From assembly GCA_009760855.2 (NCBI GenBank), contig WPIO01000336.1:1-17283 (forward strand): DNA of 17,283 nucleotides. The letters run 5' to 3'. A program made the position numbers and the translations under genes. Shown piece by piece: positions 1 to 7,990 of this stretch. The notes beneath the pieces were generated by a model. That model was not told the origin of the DNA, did not search any database, and was given only the letters and a program-made list of their open reading frames with translations. The first letter of the stretch is position 1, and each line of letters opens with the position of its first letter. The DNA comes from Cristatella mucedo. Taxonomy: Eukaryota > Bryozoa > Phylactolaemata > Cristatellidae.

Positions 1-256
1 CACCTCTTCCAATCCTTCTTCCTTGTGATAAAGATCCTTCACCAACACTTCTTCCAATCCTTCTTCCTTGCGATAAATATCCTTCACCAGCAGCAACTGG
101 AGTACTTCTTAGTTTAACAAACTTTGATTTCTTTTTGCTACAGATTGTACAAATCCCCCTTACAATTCCTCTTAATCCTTTTGTACTATCTATCTCAACA
201 TACTCTTCATGCAATGTATTAGTTGGCTTTTTACACTTCATACAATGTATCTCCAT
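1..256 (-). CDS. Zinc-ribbon protein with basic 15-residue repeats, partial at window edge
   Basis: A minus-strand frame opens with ATG at 256 and stays open to base 1, giving at least 85 residues. Near the N-terminus are two CxxC pairs (residues 5/8 and 36/39) about 27 residues apart, followed by a lysine-rich segment, which is the layout of a small zinc ribbon. Short proteins of this kind (resembling DUF5679-type ribbons) occur in many small DNA viruses, where their role is unknown. After the ribbon come two near-identical 15-residue repeats (residues 57-71 and 72 onward), rich in Gly, Arg and Ser. It is divergently oriented from the ATPase with only 28 bases between the two starts. It is the only viral ORF here without a visible lesion, but its C-terminus lies outside the window. 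Function is not known. Confidence 0.65.
   Translation of the reverse strand, partial: MEIHCMKCKKPTNTLHEEYVEIDSTKGLRGIVRGICTICSKKKSKFVKLRSTPVAAGEGYLSQGRRIGRSVGEGSLSQGRRIGRG
6..95 (-). repeat. Two tandem 45-base repeats inside the zinc-ribbon ORF
   Basis: A 45-base unit starting cttccaatcc at 6 recurs at 51 with few differences. The period is a multiple of three, so each unit adds 15 residues to the minus-strand protein without changing frame. The array may continue past the left edge. Confidence 0.8.
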
Positions 257-284
257 ATATAAATATAAAAAAATTTAATATAGG
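257..284. promoter_or_regulatory. 28-base divergent intergenic region, TATA-like
   Basis: This AT-only stretch lies between the minus-strand zinc-ribbon start (256) and the ATPase start (285). It contains TATAAATA-like sequence and ends with TATAGG directly before the ATPase ATG. It must hold, or be flanked within coding sequence by, the start signals of both genes. Confidence 0.5.
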
Positions 285-956
285 ATGTCTTTAAAAGTTA
301 GGTCTTTTGATTGTGTACAGGATACTACTACCGGGCATGAAGAACCACTACCTAAAAAACCCATTAGAGCATTGGTTTTAGGTCCTAGTGGATGTGGTAA
401 GACACAGTTAGTAATGAATTGGATATTTTTAGGAAAATTAAAGTATAATATCTGTACTATTATTGCACCAAGTTTATATCAGCCGATGTATCGTTTACTT
501 ATTTCAATGACAAAAGAAAGCCCTGCTTACGTTTGGGTTAAGGGAGTAGATGAAATACCAAATATCGACTCGTACAATAAATGTAAAAATGTTGTTGTAC
601 TAGATGATTTGATGACTGAGGATCAGTCTAACATATCAGATCATTTTACTAGGGGAAGACATAAAATATTGAATGTATTTTATCTTGCTCAAGAATTTAC
701 TAATATTCCTTGAAGAGATATAAGAAATAATATAAACTGTATAGTAATCTTTAAACAAAATAAAACTGATATAGAATACATTCGCGAGTCTTATGTTGAT
801 GATATAGGAAAAAAAGAATTTAAAGATTGGATCGATTCTAGCACAAGGAAAGAATTTGGTTATTGTGTTATAGATCTAACTAAAACTGAAAACAATGGAA
901 GATTTTGGTCTGTTGATGAAGAAGGAAAACAACTTATAACTATTTTCAATACTTAA
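285..956 (+). pseudogene. A32-like (FtsK/HerA-type) DNA-packaging ATPase, interrupted by one TGA
   Basis: The product would pump viral DNA into the capsid using ATP. Seen: Walker A GPSGCGKT at residues 33-40, followed by hydrophobic strands; Walker B VVVLDD at 103-108; the segment FTRGRHK at 121-127; and a YLAQ strand near 133. This order is that of the A32-like packaging ATPases of Polintons, adintoviruses and NCLDVs. An in-frame TGA at 711-713 cuts the protein right after the FTNIP segment, but the same frame continues open for 80 more codons to TAA 954-956. That tail (RDIRNN, then a region rich in Lys and Asp) has the character of the family's C-terminus. I read this as one gene of about 223 codons with a single nonsense change. 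The start is the first ATG after the TATAGG box. Confidence 0.85.
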
Positions 957-966
957 TAGGAAAGGA
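955..966 (+). promoter_or_regulatory. AATAGG...GGA start-proximal motif
   Basis: AATAGG at 955-960 followed by AAAGGA abuts the ATG at 967 and overlaps the ATPase stop codon. It resembles the boxes before the other rightward viral genes. Confidence 0.35.
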
Positions 967-2317
967 ATGATTAACGGAAAGTTGTATCAAAGGAAAAATA
1001 GAAAATACGAAGGTAGTGTTCAAGAAGCTCTAGATTTAGAAGACTTACTTACTAATTTGGAGAAGTTAAATGTTGCGACAATACTTAACAATAGTGAAGA
1101 GATAGCGAGAATAGAGCTGAAATAAGCTGAAATTGCTGCTAGAGATCAGTAGAACATAAACTAAATTAACGTGCTTTAGAGCGTTCAAAAAATGATTCAG
1201 GTGGTGTTGATTTTAAAAAACTTAAAGTAATGAGACCTAAACTTGCAATACAAATGGAGACTAATAAACTAATTGAAAAGGCGATAGAAGCTAAACCTAA
1301 ACCACCTCAAGATGTTTCTTTAGTTTTGGAAAAAGTAATTGCTGATATTAAATCTGGTGAACCTAATAAGCAATTAACAGAATAAATCAAGCAAAGACTC
1401 ATGCAGCTAATCCAGAAATAAGAGAAATTCTTGATGGTGCTCAAAAAACAGTGGCAGAAGGTTTTAATGTTAATCCATCTACTGGTACTCCAAAGATTAA
1501 CAAAGGATCTATAAAAGAAGTTGAAGAACCACCCGCTATAAGTACCCCAAAGAAAAGAGGAAGAAAAAGAAAAACTGCTTTACCAACTTTAAGTGTTATA
1601 GAACCTAGTATAGAACCCGATGCAAGTGTTATAGAACCTATTATAAGTACCCCAAAGAAAAAAGGAAAAAAAGTAAAACTGCTTTACCAATTGTAAGTGT
1701 TATAGAACCTAGTATAGAACCTGTTATAAGTACCCCAAAGAAAAAAAGAAAAAAAAGTAAAACTGCTTTACCAATTGTAAGTGTTATAGAACCTAGTATA
1801 GAACCCGATGCAAGTGTTATAGAACCTGCTATAGAACCTAACACACCTCAATTTACAACTGCTATAGAAGATACTTTACCTACAATTATTGAACACCCGT
1901 GGGTTACTAGACAAAAATTATTTGAAATTAGCATTAGACCTAATACAGGAAGAATGTCATCCAAAATGAAAGAAGATATAAAGAAAATTACAGAAGATAA
2001 TTTTGTAGAGAGTCTTTATAATATCAAAGAAGAATTAGAGAATGTAGAAGAAAAAAAGAAGTATACAACAACAAAGTATTCTTGACCATATAAAATCACT
2101 GCAACCTAATTCGGGAGAAGGATTAAAATTTGTTCCAGTGTTTGTTAAGAGTGATAAAGAAGTGTTTAGTAAGATTGATTTATGGTTGAGAGAGCTTGCT
2201 GCTGGAAATAAAGGAGTTGTAAATTCAATAAGTGCTGCTGTAGACTTTTTAGCTAGATCTAGGAAAGCACCAAAGTCTTACGTTGCAAAAATAAATAATC
2301 TATTATTTAGTATATAG
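967..2317 (+). pseudogene. Long lysine-rich repeat protein of the viral element, multiply broken
   Basis: I do not recognise a family. An opening segment (967-1125, 52 residues, acidic and leucine-rich) ends at TAA. The stretch 1123-1197 has several stops. Related coding resumes at about 1197 in a second frame and ends at TAA 1383-1385. It then continues in a third frame through a basic repeat region with STPKKKRKK-like cores separated by VSVIEPSIEP-like spacers. A one-base change in an A run near 1665-1671 and another in the A run 2051-2057 shift the frame again. The last segment ends at TAG 2315-2317, three bases before the next gene. Continuous codon character and the flanking gene spacing suggest one ancestral gene of roughly 440 codons. 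Basic clusters would suit DNA binding or nuclear targeting, but that is inference. Confidence 0.55.
1541..1845 (+). repeat. Three imperfect coding repeats (PKKK-rich)
   Basis: The segment beginning agtaccccaaag occurs at 1541, 1646 and 1729, each followed by an A-rich lysine/arginine stretch and then ctgctttacca and agtgttatagaacctagtatagaa-type sequence. Spacings are 105 and 83 bases: 35 codons, and 28 codons minus one base. The missing base lies in an A run, where copy 2 has one A fewer than copy 3. Confidence 0.8.
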
Positions 2318-2320
2318 AAA
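2311..2320 (+). promoter_or_regulatory. TATATAG box before ATG 2321
   Basis: TATATAG at 2311-2317 overlaps the previous gene's stop codon and is followed by AAA and the ATG. It is one of the series of start-proximal boxes in this element. Confidence 0.4.
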
Positions 2321-3179
2321 ATGAGTGATCTTTTCGGTATTACAAAAGACATACTTAAGAATGTTGAAGTTATTAGAAAAAGTAGTCAAGTAAGTAAAGA
2401 AGGGTATGTGTTTAATATTATTGGAAATTCTAATCCACTTAGTCTTCGTGTTAATAGTCCTATTTTATTTAGAAACAAAAACCTAAAAGTTTGTTTTAAG
2501 AAGTTTGTTGGAATCAATTCCATAAATGATATTACTACTTCCAATAATACTTTTGTTTATAGAAATGCTGAAAGTTCAGAACAAACTAACTATAGAACCA
2601 GGAATTTATACCGTTGATAGTGATGACTTAAACACAGGTATTGTTGATAGGAATAATAATTATATTACTCAAACAGGATCAACAACTGATAAGTTTGTAG
2701 TTGGTGTTGATACTGGTACCGCACACTCATGGATTACTATGCCTGTTGGATGGAGTTTTATTGCAAGTAAATCCTCTATTTCTAAAGTGCTTGGTTTTAC
2801 TAAACCTGCTTATACAACGGATAGCAAGTTTTCAGAGACATATCCAAATATTACACCAATTATTTGTACTCCAAATAAAAAATTTTATTCGGAAGAGCAG
2901 GTAAGTATTGCAGATGTAAAACTCGTTCTTGTGAATTGTAATCTAGTTGCTCCTGGAACAAGTTTTATAAATGCAAATCAAACTCAAGCTTTAAGAAGTT
3001 TTGGTTTTGACTTTTACCCATGGGATACAATGGTTTACGAACCAAACACGCTTGAATACCACAACATTTCTACTGAAACTATTAGTGATATAACTGTTGA
3101 AATTACTGATCAGAACATGAAGCTTTTAGATTTTGGTGGTGAACAAATTGCTGTTGTCATAGAAATTATTGAAATATAA
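2321..3179 (+). pseudogene. Penton/minor-capsid-like structural protein, one frameshift
   Basis: The first part reads 2321-2617 (98 codons). Just before its end, near 2580, the protein-like reading moves to the next frame and continues to TAA 3177-3179, so about 285 codons were once joined. The second part contains an EPGIYTVDSDDL segment, a WDTMVYEP segment near the C-terminus, and a final strand pair TVEITDQN...LDFGGEQIAVVIEI. The TDQN-plus-hydrophobic-strand ending also closes the next two genes, so the three are probably paralogues. In small double-jelly-roll viruses the genes between the ATPase and the capsid commonly encode penton or other vertex proteins; that role is inferred from position, beta-rich composition and the Gly-Tyr segment, not from a recognised active site. 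The lesion is a single-base indel in an A-rich stretch. Confidence 0.6.
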
Positions 3180-3186
3180 TATAAGG
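3180..3186 (+). promoter_or_regulatory. TATAAGG box before ATG 3187
   Basis: TATAAGG ends directly at the ATG, right after the previous stop codon (3177-3179). Confidence 0.4.
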
Positions 3187-4162
3187 ATGACAATAAGATT
3201 AACGGGTACTTCTTCTTCAGATTACAAAACATTATATCCTCCGATTAATTTAGGAGAAAAATCTGGATACAATGAAATTGGTTTAAGAAGAATATAATTT
3301 ACATATGTAAACAGGGCCATATCAAATATCTTTAGGGGTGTAAACGATAGACTTTGGTTTAAGTTTTCTCTTGGAGATGTTAGTAATCCTCAATATATTT
3401 AAGTTGATTTTGGAAAAGAAGCAAATGGTACTCCTAAAACTTCAGGAACTTATGACACTAATAAGATTGTTCTTGCTTTAAACACGGCTTTAGGACTTAA
3501 GAAGAAAGATCCTGGTTCTGCATCATCAACATTATATAGTGGAAGAGCTGGAAATGGAATAAGATTTAGCGTTGATACAGATGATAAGATAGTTATGCAA
3601 GTAGCTGGTGATAGCGTTGTTTTTCTTGGAGCAAATTCTTTCATTGAAAAAAAAACAGAATTTTATAGTATTGGTGATACCCTAGGCTTTAACTCAAACG
3701 AACAGGGAACGTTTGACAGAGACATGGTTGGTGGAACACGATATGAGGCAGTTGAAAAAGCTATGTATTTTGCTGGAACTTATAAAGCATGGAACAAAAT
3801 GATTCAACCTGATAATACTGGCGTAAAATGGATGTGTTGATTGTGATTTGGTTGATAAAAAACTTAATTATATAGAGATAAGAAAAGGGTTTTTAGACCA
3901 ATCAATATCTTTATACGTTATTGATACCGATGATATTGCCCCAGGTCAAAAAGTTGATTTACATATTCCAAATGTAATGTACTTACCTACAAGGAGTGAT
4001 ATATCGCTATTAGGCGGTATTGAAGTTACATTAACAGATCAAAATGGAAATAAGCTTAATACAATTACAGATATTGTGTTTACAATAGTTATTAGAAAAG
4101 GTAAAACAAGTATAGAAGATAGTATAGAAAAAAGTAAAACAAATATAGGAAATGAAGATTAA
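3187..4162 (+). pseudogene. Penton/minor-capsid-like paralogue, two stops and one frameshift
   Basis: Starting at ATG 3187, the frame shows TAA at 3295-3297 (where the downstream paralogue has a GAA codon after GLRRI) and TAA at 3400-3402. It then stays open to about 3834. There it loses two bases relative to the paralogue, meets TGA 3838-3840, and resumes from about 3842 to TAA 4160-4162. Shared landmarks with the next gene are KSGY near the start, a FSVD.(D/G)DKIVM strand, MYFAGTY/HYFAGTY followed by W(N)KM, LNYIE.RKGFL, LHIPNVMYLPTR, and a final TLTDQNGNKL. No enzymatic motif is visible. Its C-terminus (SIEDSIEKSKTNIGNED) is a tail that the downstream copy lacks. The stop codon lies inside the next gene, an 11-base overlap. 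Confidence 0.65.
4144..4151 (+). promoter_or_regulatory. TATAGG box before ATG 4152
   Basis: TATAGG at 4144-4149 plus AA precedes the ATG. It sits inside the last codons of the upstream gene, so it serves as coding sequence as well. Confidence 0.4.
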
Positions 4163-5012
4163 ATTGTTAGGAGCTTCAAACACAGATTATAAAACTGACT
4201 ATCCTCCAATAATGCTTGGTCCTAAATCAGGGTATAAAAAAGTTGGGCTAAGAAGAATAGAATTTACTTACACGTATAAAAGCATTGTACAAATTACCAC
4301 GTTAGAAAACTATATGCTTTGGTTTAAAAATAATCATACATCAGCTAATAACTACTCAATTTCTGTTCCTCCTGGTTATTACGATAGTGTTAGACTTGTT
4401 GCAGCATTAAATAGAGGATTAGATGGTGCTGCTTCATATTACGATTCTAGTAAAAGGAATAGTAGTGGAATTATTTTTAGTGTCGATGAAGGTGATAAAA
4501 TAGTTATGAAAGTAGTGGGTGAGTATGTTGTTTTACTAGCAAGTGATATCTCCGGCGTTATTCATAACATTGGAGTTACCCTTAGCTTTAATACAAAGGA
4601 ACAAGGAACATACGCCCCTGATTACGATTATGGTGATGGAAGAGAAGAAGATAAAAAATATGAAAAATCACATTACTTCGCCGGAACTTACACAACATGG
4701 AATAAAATGAAATCCTGTAATTTCAATGACATTGAATGGATCAGTGTTGATTGTGACATAGTTAATCCTCATCTTAATTATATAGAGAGAAGAAAAGGAT
4801 TTTTAGAACAATCTTCATCTTTATATACTATTGATGCAAAGGATATATCAACAGGTGAGAAAGTTAATTTACATATTCCAAATGTAATGTATCTACCGAC
4901 AAGGGGTGATATAGAATGAATAAGTAGTTTTATGATTACTTTAACAGATCAAAATGGAAACAAACTCGACGCTATTAATGATGTTATAGCTACAATAGAA
5001 ATTTCAAAGTAG
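4152..5012 (+). pseudogene. Penton/minor-capsid-like paralogue, one in-frame TGA
   Basis: The frame is open from ATG 4152 to a TGA at 4917-4919 and then continues to TAG 5010-5012, about 286 codons in all. The segment after the TGA (TLTDQNGNKLD and a final hydrophobic strand) matches the end of the upstream gene, so TGA is an internal lesion rather than the real end. The protein is beta-rich, with a VPPGYYDSVRLVAALN segment near residues 74-89. A glycine-tyrosine turn followed by a leucine-rich helix is common in vertex and capsid-associated proteins of this virus group, as far as I recall. Comparison with 3187-4162 indicates a tandem duplication that has since diverged widely. Structural role is inferred from context. 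Confidence 0.65.
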
Positions 5013-5021
5013 TATAGAGGA
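5013..5021 (+). promoter_or_regulatory. TATAGAGG box before ATG 5022
   Basis: TATAGAGG at 5013-5020 plus A directly precedes the ATG and follows the upstream TAG (5010-5012). Confidence 0.4.
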
Positions 5022-5614
5022 ATGGGGAGCTATGGAAGGATTGGTCATGTGAATACGAGAGGAAAGTATCATGGGTCTGGAGTTTTAGATAAAGTACTCG
5101 ATGGAGTTGGTAAAGTAGCACCTGTTTTAACCGGATTAACTGGGCTTAGTATGAACATTGCCAACAAGGGAATTGAAATGCATCAAGCAAGGAAACTTAC
5201 TGAGTTACAGACAAAGAAAGAAAAGATTGACCAGGAATATGCTAATAAACGAAGAGAACTTGATGACAAACTTGATGAAGAAAGAAGAAAGAAAGAACTT
5301 GAGTATGAGTTGGAGAAACGTAAAAAAGAAGAAGATTATGATAGAAAGATGAAAGAGATGGATCTTGAGATATTACGAGCAATGCTTAATAAACTTAAGC
5401 CAAAATCTAAAAAAGAAAAAAAAAGATAAAAATTGAAGAGGAAGAAGTAGACTATTCAGAAGCTCTTAAAGAGAAAGATCCAAAAACATATAAAGAAATT
5501 GATAAAGTAGTAAAAGATAGAAATATTGATACTTATACTCCTCAGAGAAGCGATGGATGTGGTGGAAGTATAAGGAAAAAGATTGGAGCTGGTTTATATA
5601 TTCAAAGTAAATAA
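5022..5614 (+). pseudogene. Small virion-type protein: amphipathic segment plus charged coiled coil, frameshifted
   Basis: The first frame gives 135 residues to TAA 5427-5429. Residues 1-20 are Gly/Tyr/basic. Residues 21-45 (VLDKVLDGVGKVAPVLTGLT and on) form a hydrophobic amphipathic stretch. Residues 55-120 are a dense Lys/Glu/Arg heptad-like helix, probably a coiled coil. In the nine-A run 5416-5424 the protein-like reading moves to another frame and continues with an acidic segment, then a CGGSIRKKIGAG-like tail to TAA 5612-5614. That makes about 197 codons originally. Position next to the capsid gene and an amphipathic N-terminus recall adenovirus pVI-like membrane-lytic or pX-like minor proteins of adintoviruses; this is inference. 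The LDGVG segment (residues 27-31) fits the adenovirus-type protease site rule (Leu-x-Gly-x-Gly), but no protease is in view. Confidence 0.55.
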
Positions 5615-5629
5615 GTAAATTTTTCTTTT

Positions 5630-5653
5630 TATATATATATATATAGAGAAAGA
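5630..5653 (+). promoter_or_regulatory. (TA)n tract and TATAGAG box before the capsid gene
   Basis: An alternating TA tract (5630-5645) runs into TATAGAG at 5642-5648 and the ATG follows at 5654. This 39-base gap is the widest between rightward genes of the element, fitting a stronger or separate promoter for the capsid. Confidence 0.5.
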
Positions 5654-6323
5654 ATGACGAGTGCAGACATTAGTACTATAACTGAACTTGGATACCACGA
5701 TTTCCCTGATTATAAACTTAAAAACTATCAGTTCAGAGAGTTTTATCCATCTGGTGTAAGAGAAGATGATAAAAATGACAACACATTGCTTACATTCACA
5801 GTACCAGGTGAACAAAAATTGTGTTATGTTTTATCCGATGGTTATCTTTTAGTTGGAGGAATGGTTGGTGGTACACCAGCAAATCTAAGTGATTCTCCCA
5901 CAACACTTAAAAGATCACTTGCTTTAGGACTAGTTAATAACGCTGGAGCGTGGTTGTTTAGTAGTATGAGGATTAGACTTGGTGCAGAAGATATTGAAAG
6001 CCTTCCTTTGAAAGAGGCTGTTGGAACTGTTTCAACAATTATAGGGCTTCTATGTTATCCAAACGATTATAATAGAACTGAAGGACCTGCAACTGGATGG
6101 AAGAAGGATGAGGAAAATAAATTGGGTGATTTGACTTCAAATCTTGGATCATTTACTAGCCCCGAAGCGTCTAAAGCATCAACCTCAAACAATGGTTTCA
6201 TCTATAGAAGAGGCCTTATAAACAATACTGTTGAAGCAGATGCAGACGTTGGATCATTCACTATTGGAATACCTCTTGCAAGGCTTTCTGGTTTTTGTGC
6301 TGATATGAATAAAATATGGGTAA
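5654..6323 (+). pseudogene. Major capsid protein (double jelly-roll type), N-terminal part only
   Basis: The frame from ATG 5654 is clean for about 223 codons. Features seen: an early YHDFPDYKLKNYQFREFYPS segment, strands around residues 45-70, glycine-rich LLVGGMVGG at 65-73, and FTIGIPLARLSGFCADMNK at 202-220. A phenylalanine/isoleucine-Pro-Leu segment followed by Leu-x-Gly-Phe is characteristic of the end of the first jelly roll in Polinton/adintovirus-like major capsid proteins, as I recall the family. Those proteins are usually 500-650 residues, so roughly the first 40 percent remains. From base 6324 on the DNA is an inverted LINE 3' UTR, so the remaining coding sequence is absent. The reading frame stays open past the junction to 6460, but those residues are not capsid. 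There are no internal lesions, unlike its neighbours. Confidence 0.75.
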
Positions 6324-6353
6324 TTAGGGGTGACATGCACAGGGTCAGCATGC
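6324..6353 (-). mobile_element. LINE 3' UTR fragment at the virus/host junction
   Basis: Thirty bases starting ttaggggtgacatgcacagg are the exact reverse complement of the segment near 15441-15470 in the plus-strand LINE copy at 15219-15625. After a possible three-base gap the match may extend a few bases (tgtgg) and then it is lost. No (ATT)n tail lies at its left edge, so the piece begins inside the LINE 3' UTR. Confidence 0.85.
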
Positions 6354-7416
6354 TGTGGCTCTCCTTCCTCTTCCATTACTGCCTCCCCCCTCAGCACTGC
6401 CAGAGCCGAGTTCGCCCAACAACACAACCGTTGGTGGCTCCTCGTTTGCATCTCTTGTGAAAGCCCGGTGGTGCAGCCTTGTGTAACATGTGAAATACCA
6501 AGAATGGAAAGAAATGTTGGTTTTCCCCCAAGACAACTAACTTCTCTTCTAGGCACTTTGCATCTGCTACAAAGGAAAGGCCCTGCGTTCGTTCAACGTT
6601 GTGAATGATGAATCTCTTCCCCCCTCAGCAATGCCATCCCATCGCAGTGCTGCCACATGCTTTTTTAAACGTCTGCTTATGGTTTTCGTAGCCAAAACAA
6701 AGTGGGTATACTGAAAGTGGCAGCACACAGATACAACACTGCGCAGTCTCGGACCTTGTCGATTTAAGAGCTGTGTATTTGCCTCCTAGGCATGTCCCCG
6801 AGATGCATTTCCAATTTCGGCATGTTTAGGCCTAATTGAAGAGGAAGGGTTGGAAACAGTTTCTGATTCATTCAGCCTTTCTGAGTCGTAGCTCTCCAGT
6901 TTCCCTCCGAATGCCGAGCTAACTGCTGTCAATTGTGGTGCATGCCTAGTGTTATGCATAGCATTATAAGTGGTCTCGTAGGAGCCTCGCCGTTTCCTCA
7001 TAAAACGTGACTATGCTTCCATGTTTAAAACTAAACTAGTGTATTGATATCACCATTATATCTCCCCAAGATAAATGAACCAAATTGTCAATTAATGCAA
7101 GTTGTATTCCAAATTCTTGAGCGCTGGTTCATCAAGATACGTGCTTCAGTTTGTTGAGGTGAATGCGTGTGACTTTTAAACTACTTCGCGAATAGTGTGG
7201 CTTTTCGCCTTGTACATTCCTCAACTTGGCCATTACCTCCCGAATCATCGTTACATTGTAGATGTGAATTCATATGCCTCTGATATATTGCTGATTCAAA
7301 TTTGTACCAGCCGATAATCGCTTTATGTAAATCGATATTCAGAGCAAAGAAAGATACCGTGCGATATTATTAGCCAGTACGGGTCGGTATGTTAGTTATG
7401 GAATGCGTATTGCCAT
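6354..7416. other. Host intergenic sequence, nothing recognised except a LINE fragment
   Basis: I see no convincing gene here. Open frames on both strands near 6254-6608 and 6786-7001 lack recognisable domains, splice context or codon character. Base composition is clearly less AT-rich than the viral block. A pyrimidine-rich run ends in CCCCCCTCAG twice (near 6384-6393 and 6619-6628), which look like splice acceptors but lead into no supported exon. Confidence 0.5.
6548..6580 (-). mobile_element. Short inverted LINE 3' UTR fragment
   Basis: tctaggcactttgcatctgc and the bases up to about 6578 match the inverted LINE end at 17235-17266 at about 25 of 31 positions, nearly all differences being transitions. 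In a single inverted copy this piece should lie left of the fragment at 6324, so it is a separate insertion. Confidence 0.55.
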
Positions 7417-7990
7417 GACTTCTCGCCGACCTGCACTGGCTATCAGTCAAGCAACGGATCGACTTCAAGGTTTTGGCGCTCACTTTTAGGTCACTTCATT
7501 CTTTGGCTCCAGCCTATCCCTCAGATCTACTCCCCCACCAGGCCAAGCATCGCACCACCCACTTTTCGGAATCCAATAGTCTACCAATAACTCGTCCAAA
7601 CCTCAAATCCTTTGGAGACCATGCATTTAGTTCGCATGCTGCCAAAGCCTGGAACCCACGCCCGACTTGCATCAGAACATTCCCTGACTTGACCACATTT
7701 AAAAAGAACTTAAAACACACCTATTTAGGACAGCATTTAGTGGGTCCTTGTGATTCATCCTTCATATGCTTATGCGTGCTGACACTGTGTATGCTGCCAC
7801 TAACCACATTTGCATGCTGACCATGTGCACGTCACCCCCTAACCACGTTATTCATTTTGTTTATCAAGCATGATATTACTCACCATTCAATCGCGTTTCC
7901 CTTTGCAGCAAATGTAAAGCGCCTGGAAAGAGATTGAGTTCTCTGAGGACGCTTTATAAAGTGCATTATTATTATTGTTAGCAGTAGTAA
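7417..7990 (+). mobile_element. CR1/L2-group LINE, 3' end with RT C-terminal segment
   Basis: From about 7422 the plus strand encodes LLADLHWLSVKQRIDFKVLA, then LHSLAPAYPSDLL, NLKSFGDHAFSS and FKKNLKHTYLGQ. This is the conserved C-terminal region of CR1/L2-type reverse-transcriptase ORF2 proteins, after the catalytic domain. An open frame of 115 codons (7473-7820) covers most of it, with frame disruption only at the 5' part. The 3' UTR follows and ends in a stem-like gcgcctgg...ctctgaggacgctttataaag and an ATT-rich tail (7963-7980). It is a typical 5'-truncated insertion and a close relative of the copies at 13228 and 15219. It lies upstream of, and in the same direction as, the KIX gene. Confidence 0.85.

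Larger units (their letters stand above)
1..6323 (+). mobile_element. Decayed Polinton/adintovirus-like element fragment, morphogenesis module
   Basis: Seen: a dense set of eight ORF remnants, AT-rich and intronless, with gaps of 3-39 bases or an 11-base overlap, seven of them on the plus strand. The content is a packaging ATPase, several structural proteins and a capsid-like protein, which is the morphogenesis set of double-jelly-roll DNA viruses and Polinton/Maverick elements. Known: such elements integrate into animal genomes and also carry DNA polymerase B, integrase and protease; none of these is in view, so they may be left of base 1 or lost. Almost every gene is broken by stops or frameshifts, so this copy is probably inactive. 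The right edge is abrupt, inside the capsid gene, with no terminal inverted repeat. The assignment to the Polinton/adintovirus group is inference; a related virophage-like lineage is possible. Confidence 0.75.

Noticed and set aside
711-4919. TGA read as a sense codon (alternative genetic code) in the viral block
   Set aside because: TAA also interrupts the same genes (3295 and 3400), and frameshifts are present, so general decay explains the stops better than recoding.
6324-6460. C-terminal continuation of the capsid frame to 6460
   Set aside because: The residues come from inverted LINE 3' UTR and adjacent host DNA; they do not resemble capsid sequence.
6384-6630. CCCCCCTCAG sites as splice acceptors of an upstream host exon
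   Set aside because: No exon with a supported product or a matching donor follows either site.
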